Origin: a virus
DNA length: 57,957 nucleotides
IMG/VR virus record: IMGVR_UViG_3300041583_000163
Span: 1-57,957 of that record
Direction: 5' to 3' (one strand)
The notes below the pieces were generated by a model that searched no databases, was not told the DNA's origin, and saw nothing but the letters and a program-made list of their open reading frames with translations. Both the position numbers and the translations under genes were made by a program. This document shows, piece by piece, positions 50,722 to 57,957 of the stretch; positions within the stretch are counted from its first letter, which is position 1; every line of letters begins with the position of its first letter.

Positions 50722-50743
50722 AATCGGTCAACGAGGTACACCC

Positions 50744-52347
<1,604 letters not shown>

Positions 52348-52351
<4 letters not shown>

Positions 52352-52752
52352 TTGTGCAGCACGTCCCGCTTGAATGGGTGCAGGCTACATGGCCGCGTGT
52401 CGAGCGTTTTGTTGAGCAGGGTATTGCGGGCGTCTCGGACGAATACACAGCCGCTGAACTTCGGACATTGGTTGCCGCAGGGCAGATGGTGCTCCTCGTG
52501 ATGGTGGACGCCGCACAGATTCACGGTGCTGTTGTGGTGCAGATTTTCAACCGTCCTCGCCAGCGCGTGGCGTTTGTAGTGTCCATTGGGGGGAGTGGCA
52601 TCAGCACCAAAGACACCTTCGCACAGCTCAAGGGTGTTCTGTTGTCGTTCGGCGCTACGGTTCTAGAGGGTGCAGCAAGCGCCGCTGTGGCACGTTTGTG
52701 GAGCCAGTATGGCGCCACCGAAAAATACCGAATTGTTGGAGTTGATCTATGA
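52348..52752 (+). CDS. Conserved phage protein, possibly GNAT-like (134 aa)
   Basis: From GTG 52348 (GTGA overlap). Strand and helix order around VAFVVSIGGSGISTKDTFAQ and an N-terminal EWVQATWPRVERFVEQG remind me of acetyltransferase-like phage proteins found among virion genes. Acetyltransferase activity is not shown. Overlaps the next gene as ATGA. Confidence 0.8.
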
Positions 52753-55700
52753 ACTATTCACGCCGTGAGTTGTATGCAGCAGGCGAGCCGTTTGGGGAGT
52801 CAGCAACCCGCCGGGAAGTCGGGGGCCGTATTGTCTATGGCGGTGGAGGCGGGGGCAACACGACGGCTACGTCGAACACCTCAAACGTACCGGCCTACGC
52901 CGAGGGTGCTTTCAAGGACATGCTGGGCCGGGCAGACGCTCTGTCGAATGCGCCCTTTGTGCCATATGGCGGCGAAAGAAACGCTCAGTTCACACCCTTG
53001 CAGCAACAAGCATTTGGTAGTGCTGCCGGGCAGCAAGTAGCACCTCAGGTCGGGCAGGCGTCGGGCCTTGCCGCTGCCGCGTCTCAGCAAGCGATGGGTT
53101 CTGGCCAATTCGGTCCAGGCACCTTTACCCCGATGGGTGTGCAGGCACCGCAGCTCTCCAACTTTCAGATGGGGCCGGCACAGCAAGTCAGCTCAGAGCG
53201 TGTCAACGCGCAAAACATTGAAGCGGCACAAACCGGATACAACCCAAACATTCAGCAGTTTCAGATGGGGCCTGCGGAGCGCGTCGGGACAACCTCGTTT
53301 ACGCAGCCGGGGGCTGCGCAGCAGTTCATGAACCCGTACATGCAGAACGTGGTGAACATACAGACGCGCGAGGCGCAGCGAAACGCTGACATTGCGGGCA
53401 CCCAACGTGGTGCAGATGCTGTTCGAGCAGGAGGCTTCGGGGGTTCTCGCCAAGCGATCATGGACGCCGAGGCGCAGCGTAACCTGTCACAACAACTTGG
53501 AGACATCCAGGCCACAGGTAGCCAAGCCGCCTTCCAGCAGGCACAAAACCAGTTCAACGCTGAGCAGGGTATTGGGCTGCAAGCTGCCCAGGCGAACCAA
53601 CAGGCCGGACTCACGACGGGGCAGCAAAACTTGTCTTCCAACTTGAGCACACAGCAGTTGGGGGTGCAAACAGGACTGCAGACGGCACTGGCTAACCTGA
53701 GCAATCAGCAGCAATCAAACGTCCAGAACGCTGCAAACAATTTGCAGGCGCAGGGCATGAACCAAGAGTCGGCGCTTCGCGCGGCACTGGCTAACCAGCA
53801 AGCAGATTTAACAACGGGGCAACAAAACCTAGCCGCTCAGCTCAGCACACAGCAGCTTGGTGCTCAGACGGGCATGCAGGCGCAGCTGGCTAACCAGCAG
53901 ACGGGCATGGACGCACAGCGGGCATTTGAGCAGTCACGTCAGTTTGGACGGTCGTCAGAGATACAAGGTGCTCAGGCAGCGTTGCAAGGTGCCAATACGC
54001 TGGGCCAGTTGGGCCAGCAGCAGTTTGGCCAGCAGATGGACATAACCCAGCAGCAGAACAACTTAGGCAACCAGCAGCAGCAGAACGTCCAGCGCATCCT
54101 TGACCAGCAGTTTGGGGACTTCCAAGCCGAACGAGATCGGCCATTCCAGCAGATTGGCTTTCAGTCAGACTTGCTGCGCGGCGCGGGGTCGACCACACGC
54201 ACCATGGCCCCAGGCCCATCAGCGCTGTCTCAGATAACTGGGGCAGGCGTTGCCGCAGCAGGGCTCGGCGCATTCAAAGCCGAAGGTGGCATAGTAAGCG
54301 CTCGGGGCTACGCCGAAGGCGGTGAGATTGAAGGCGCTCGCTACGCAGGTGGTTTTGCCGCAGGTGGTATCACAGAACCCTTGGCACTCCCAGATCGGCT
54401 GCGTACCTTGTCGGATCAGCAGCTGTCGCAGTTCGCGCAGCAGAACAAGGAAGACTTGTTCTCGATGGCCTTGGCCAAGTCCGAGACGGACGCTCGCGCA
54501 CGAATGCGCCAGATGGGTGCGCCCACCCAAGCCCCACAGGGCACCGTGATGGACGAGGTGTCGGCCGAGATGGCGCCGCAGGCAGACCCGATGATGGGCG
54601 GCATTGCCGCAGGCGCACCTGACATGGACTTTGCCGATGGTGGCATTGTGGGTTTTGCAGAAGGCGGCACTTCCTCGCAGTTCATGCAAGATCTGTCGCA
54701 ACTCCCCGCGCGGTTTGACGCGTTCAAGGAGCGCACCCGAATCAGCGACGCAGAGAAAAAAGCCCGAGAGGACGCTTCTAGAGCATTTCGTGACGAGCGA
54801 ATGTCCGAGCGGCAAAAGACCAGCTTCGGTAACTACCTCTTCGGTTCTCCCGAACGCGAGGCCGAGGGGTTGGCAAACATGCAAGCGCAGGATGCGGCGG
54901 CTGCGGCGGCCCTGGCAGATAGAGAAGCACAGGCCAACTACGGCAACGAAGGTCGACGCACGCCAACAACCCTTGCCGCGCCGGCATCTCAAAGTCGCCC
55001 CAATCAAGCACCTGGAGCTGGCCAAGGTATTGCAGCCGCAGTACCCCCCACGAGAGCGCCCGCTGCGCCGGCGGCGTCAGGCGGACAAGGCATTGCAGCT
55101 GCGGCGCGTGTCGCACCGGGTGCAGCACAGGCACCTCAAACTGCTGCCGAACTTATGGCTCAAATGCGAGCGCTGTCTGGAGCAGACGTAGCAGAAGGCC
55201 GGATGCGTGCAGATCAGCAAGAAATCAACGCGCTGGGTGCCAAGGGCTCCGAACAAGACAGGGCTGACTTCGAGGCAGAGGTCGCGCAGCGCTCCGTGCT
55301 GGGGGCTGAACGCGAGAAGCGTTTGAAGACTCAAGAAGATCGGGCCGAGGCGGGTGACAAAAAGAGCTTCAACATGGCGCTGGTAGAAGCCGGGCTGGCC
55401 ATCATGGGCGGACAGTCTCCTAACGCACTGACCAACATCGCCGAGGGCGCCAAAGCAGGCGTCAAGGGCTTTCAGGCGCGGCTGGACAAGTACGAGACCG
55501 AGAAGCAGCGCCTTGATGACGCCCGAGACCGCATTGACGAACTTCGGCGTGCCGAGGGTATGGCCGACGGCAAAGAGAAACGCTTGTTGGGCCGTGAGAT
55601 CCGCACCACGGAGCTGGCAGGCAAGCAGGCGCTTGCTAAGATAAACGTTGACATCTTCGGAGCCACGCAAAAGCAAGCCGACAGTGCTGCCAAAGCGGCG

Positions 55701-56045
55701 TTTGAGCGGGATGCTGCTGCAGTGGCTGCTGCGCTGCAGCAGGCCAGCACCGAGCGGACGGCGGAGATATACAGGCCTCCCGGTGATGGCGGCGCTCGAT
55801 CAGCGCTTACCCTAAGCAAAGAGGAGACCCGCGTACTTCTCGGACGTCAGACGTCTATACAGAGAGACCTGAATGGTGCTCTTAAGAGCCCCTTCCGAGA
55901 AGAAGATAAGCAGCGAAAGGCGGCTTTGATTGTGGAGCTTGATGAGATACGTTCGTTGCTTAGGTCTGGGGCGGGTCAAGCGCCTGCTGTAGACTCAAAC
56001 GTGACTCGCTTGCGCTTTGACGCGCAGGGCAACCCGATCCAATAA
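52749..56045 (+). CDS. Large glutamine-rich internal virion protein (1098 aa)
   Basis: Residues about 60-480 are glutamine/alanine-rich helical repeats (LANQQADLTTGQQNL, AQLSTQQLGAQTGM and similar). Glycine motifs near 510-530 and 620-640 (AEGGIV, YAEGGE, FADGGIVGFAEGG) are common in phage internal and tape-measure-like proteins. The C-terminal third is charged coiled coil. Such large proteins form the inner core and are ejected into the host. Overlaps its upstream neighbour by four bases. Confidence 0.88.
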   Translation: MNYSRRELYAAGEPFGESATRREVGGRIVYGGGGGGNTTATSNTSNVPAYAEGAFKDMLGRADALSNAPFVPYGGERNAQFTPLQQQAFGSAAGQQVAPQVGQASGLAAAASQQAMGSGQFGPGTFTPMGVQAPQLSNFQMGPAQQVSSERVNAQNIEAAQTGYNPNIQQFQMGPAERVGTTSFTQPGAAQQFMNPYMQNVVNIQTREAQRNADIAGTQRGADAVRAGGFGGSRQAIMDAEAQRNLSQQLGDIQATGSQAAFQQAQNQFNAEQGIGLQAAQANQQAGLTTGQQNLSSNLSTQQLGVQTGLQTALANLSNQQQSNVQNAANNLQAQGMNQESALRAALANQQADLTTGQQNLAAQLSTQQLGAQTGMQAQLANQQTGMDAQRAFEQSRQFGRSSEIQGAQAALQGANTLGQLGQQQFGQQMDITQQQNNLGNQQQQNVQRILDQQFGDFQAERDRPFQQIGFQSDLLRGAGSTTRTMAPGPSALSQITGAGVAAAGLGAFKAEGGIVSARGYAEGGEIEGARYAGGFAAGGITEPLALPDRLRTLSDQQLSQFAQQNKEDLFSMALAKSETDARARMRQMGAPTQAPQGTVMDEVSAEMAPQADPMMGGIAAGAPDMDFADGGIVGFAEGGTSSQFMQDLSQLPARFDAFKERTRISDAEKKAREDASRAFRDERMSERQKTSFGNYLFGSPEREAEGLANMQAQDAAAAAALADREAQANYGNEGRRTPTTLAAPASQSRPNQAPGAGQGIAAAVPPTRAPAAPAASGGQGIAAAARVAPGAAQAPQTAAELMAQMRALSGADVAEGRMRADQQEINALGAKGSEQDRADFEAEVAQRSVLGAEREKRLKTQEDRAEAGDKKSFNMALVEAGLAIMGGQSPNALTNIAEGAKAGVKGFQARLDKYETEKQRLDDARDRIDELRRAEGMADGKEKRLLGREIRTTELAGKQALAKINVDIFGATQKQADSAAKAAFERDAAAVAAALQQASTERTAEIYRPPGDGGARSALTLSKEETRVLLGRQTSIQRDLNGALKSPFREEDKQRKAALIVELDEIRSLLRSGAGQAPAVDSNVTRLRFDAQGNPIQ

Positions 56046-56052
56046 GGCCCCC

Positions 56053-57957
56053 ATGACAATCGAAGCTGTGCTGTCGGACGGACGCGTCCTTGAGTTTCCT
56101 GACGGCACGCCGTCTTCGGTCATACAAGCCACGGTCAAACGTCTGGTAGCAGCTGCGCCGAACCCCAACGCAAACAAGACGTTCCTCGGAGACATTGGCA
56201 CTTCGCTCAAACAGGGCGCATTGGGGTCTACCAAGGCGCTGACCAATGTGTTCGGCGCGGACAACGCGGCGTCTCGTGCACTCCAAGCGCGTGTGGATGC
56301 GGCCCAGACGGAGTTCAGTCCTGCGCGTCAGGAAGAGCTGAAGATGCAGGCCGAGCGCATGAAGGCCGCTGAGGCATCCGGCAGCATGATGGAAGAGATT
56401 AAGGCAGCTGCAAAAAGTGTTGCGGAGGCACCGCTGCAGTCTGCTGCCCAAGCCATCGGCTCATTCGCACCATATGTACCCGCCCTGATAGCAGGCCCTG
56501 GAGCGGCAGCACTGGGCTTAGCTGGAAGAAGTTTGGCTATTGCCAAGGCCATAACCAGGGTGGCCCCCAAGTACATCGGCACCGCACAAGGTATGGGCGC
56601 TGTCAAGGGCGCGATCTACGACGGCGTGTATCGAGAAGAGCTGAAAGCGGGCACCGACGACGCCGCTGCAAAGGCCAAGGCGCAGAAGGCACAGGAGTTC
56701 TTCGGAGCCAACCTAGACCAGATAGCATTGGGTGGGATATTCGGCCGGGTTGCAGCTTCTACAGGTCTTGAGCGGCTGCTTGTCCCCGGTGCTGTGCGTA
56801 CTGCAGGCGTTATCCCGCGTGTGCTGGGTACCGTAGTGCCCGAGGCGCTCGGCGAGGCGGCACAAGGTGGCCAAGAGCGATTGGCGCAGAACATAGCTTT
56901 GCAGCGCGAGGGCTTCGACGTCCCTACGCTGCGCGGTGTGGCCGGCGGTGCTACACAAGAAGGTCTTACCGGTGCCTTGGGTTCAGGTGTTGTGGCAGCT
57001 GCACTGGGGCCGACGGGTACACCACAGGGCACCCCACCGACTGCAAGCGATGCAGAGACCGCCCAAGAAGAAGCAGACCAGCGTGCACGTGAAGATGCGC
57101 GTGCAGCCGGCCGCACAGAGCGTGCTGATGCCGAGGTAGGCCCCGAGGCCATACGCGGACGCTCCTATGGAGACCTGACGCAGCAACTCGAAGCGCTTAA
57201 GACGCAGCGACGCACCCCTGACATCACGGAGCAGATGCGCCTAATTCGAGCGCAGATGAGCGAGATGAACGTGCAGTCGGTCAACGCGCAGCGTGAAGCC
57301 ACCATACAGGCCAGACGCGAGGCGGGCATGGCCGCGCGAAGTGCGTTTTCTGCCACAGACCCTCAGCAGGTTGAGATCGGTGGGCTTGGAAGGCCCGGTA
57401 TTGCCCCGCAGCCCGCAGCAGATGCGCAGCCCGTTGCGGCCACAACGCAAGAACTCGAGGCCGCTGGTCAAGAGCGCTTACCCCTGCGTCGAACACCTGA
57501 AGGCGTTGATACCTCGCCTGTCATACCCGAGCCCGTGTTGCGCACCAAACCCGAGAAGATCGCACCCCCCGAGATAAACGTCGAAGACGTCGGGGAAGGT
57601 GTTGTTAAGTACGGACAGGGCACCTCGGGGCAGACGTTTATCACCGAAGTGCTGGCGCTTCGAGAAGCGGGAACGCAGACGCCTGAAACACGCAAGGCAC
57701 TCGTTGGGAAGTCGACAAATAAGGCAGTCATATACGACGCCCTGATTCCTGAAGTGGCGCCTGTTGCGGATGCTGCCGCTGAGCCGGTTGATGCTGCGCC
57801 TGTTGCGGAAACTGCGCCTGTTGCGGATGCTGCGCCCGTTGATGCTGCGCCCGTTGATGCTGCGCCCGTTGATGCTGCGCCCGTTGATGCTGCGCCCGTT
57901 GATGCTGCGCCGACACCTACTGAGCCCCTCTTGACGGCGGGCACCGCTGAATCAAAC
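56053..57957 (+). CDS. Giant polyvalent internal virion protein, N-terminal part
   Basis: 635 residues to the window end, continuing in frame at base 174 on the left. It starts MTIEAVLSDGRVLEFPDGTP, a small domain seen at the front of other large phage virion proteins. Two hydrophobic glycine/alanine-rich stretches (about 136-175 and 245-315) may help membrane passage. A charged coiled coil and a long proline/alanine linker with VADAAP and VDAAP repeats follow. The whole protein is about 1866 residues and would be packed in the head and injected. Confidence 0.9.
   Translation, partial: MTIEAVLSDGRVLEFPDGTPSSVIQATVKRLVAAAPNPNANKTFLGDIGTSLKQGALGSTKALTNVFGADNAASRALQARVDAAQTEFSPARQEELKMQAERMKAAEASGSMMEEIKAAAKSVAEAPLQSAAQAIGSFAPYVPALIAGPGAAALGLAGRSLAIAKAITRVAPKYIGTAQGMGAVKGAIYDGVYREELKAGTDDAAAKAKAQKAQEFFGANLDQIALGGIFGRVAASTGLERLLVPGAVRTAGVIPRVLGTVVPEALGEAAQGGQERLAQNIALQREGFDVPTLRGVAGGATQEGLTGALGSGVVAAALGPTGTPQGTPPTASDAETAQEEADQRAREDARAAGRTERADAEVGPEAIRGRSYGDLTQQLEALKTQRRTPDITEQMRLIRAQMSEMNVQSVNAQREATIQARREAGMAARSAFSATDPQQVEIGGLGRPGIAPQPAADAQPVAATTQELEAAGQERLPLRRTPEGVDTSPVIPEPVLRTKPEKIAPPEINVEDVGEGVVKYGQGTSGQTFITEVLALREAGTQTPETRKALVGKSTNKAVIYDALIPEVAPVADAAAEPVDAAPVAETAPVADAAPVDAAPVDAAPVDAAPVDAAPVDAAPTPTEPLLTAGTAESN
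57755..57957. repeat. Right copy of the terminal overlap, with five 15-base units
   Basis: Matches 1-173 exactly apart from two additional units coding VDAAP (five here, three there). The joined genome would be about 57,784 bases if the right copy is taken. Confidence 0.93.

Overview
The window is a complete tailed-phage genome, most likely a podovirus of a lytic type, cut at an arbitrary point inside a gene. The first 173 bases repeat the last 203 bases in the same reading frame; the two copies differ only by two 15-base repeat units. The sequence therefore closes into a circle of about 57.8 kb, and the open gene at the right end (from 56053) continues into the open gene at the left end (to 3869). 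There is a terminase, portal, capsid, podovirus-type adaptor/nozzle set and lysis cassette. I see no integrase, no repressor of lysogeny I can name, no phage RNA polymerase and no tRNA gene. The freshwater or soil proteobacterial host (base composition, strong Shine-Dalgarno sites, protein style like phages of Betaproteobacteria) is an inference.

Layout. Positions 4040-27997 are read leftward (minus strand): a replication and recombination block at 4040-15539 (primase-helicase, SSB-like protein, SNF2-like helicase, Cas4/RecB-like nuclease, family A DNA polymerase, VRR-NUC nuclease), then about 11 kb of many small early genes, mostly of unknown function, often joined by ATGA overlaps. Six copies of a small intercistronic hairpin sit in front of six of these genes. 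Two non-coding control regions lie at 25458-25945 (promoter with 12-base direct repeats, ten AAAAAC units, AT-rich tract, inverted repeat; an origin candidate) and 26553-27336.

Positions 28415-57957 and on to 3869 are read rightward (plus strand) from a divergent control region at 27998-28414: terminase, portal, a GroES-like protein, scaffold, capsid (with terminator), a homing endonuclease, small basic proteins, adaptor and neck proteins, tail-fibre-like genes including a seven-repeat beta-propeller candidate, holin, endolysin, tail nozzle, and a set of very large internal virion proteins ending in a giant polyvalent protein of about 1866 residues. The plus and minus arms converge at 3870-4039, where a 13-bp perfect hairpin stands.

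Together: the leftward arm takes over the cell and copies the DNA using host RNA polymerase; the rightward arm builds the capsid and short tail, lyses the cell and supplies proteins to be injected with the DNA. Three homing-type endonucleases are lodged beside the polymerase, capsid and a DUF6321-like gene; the last has left a readable duplicate of its host gene's 3' end.
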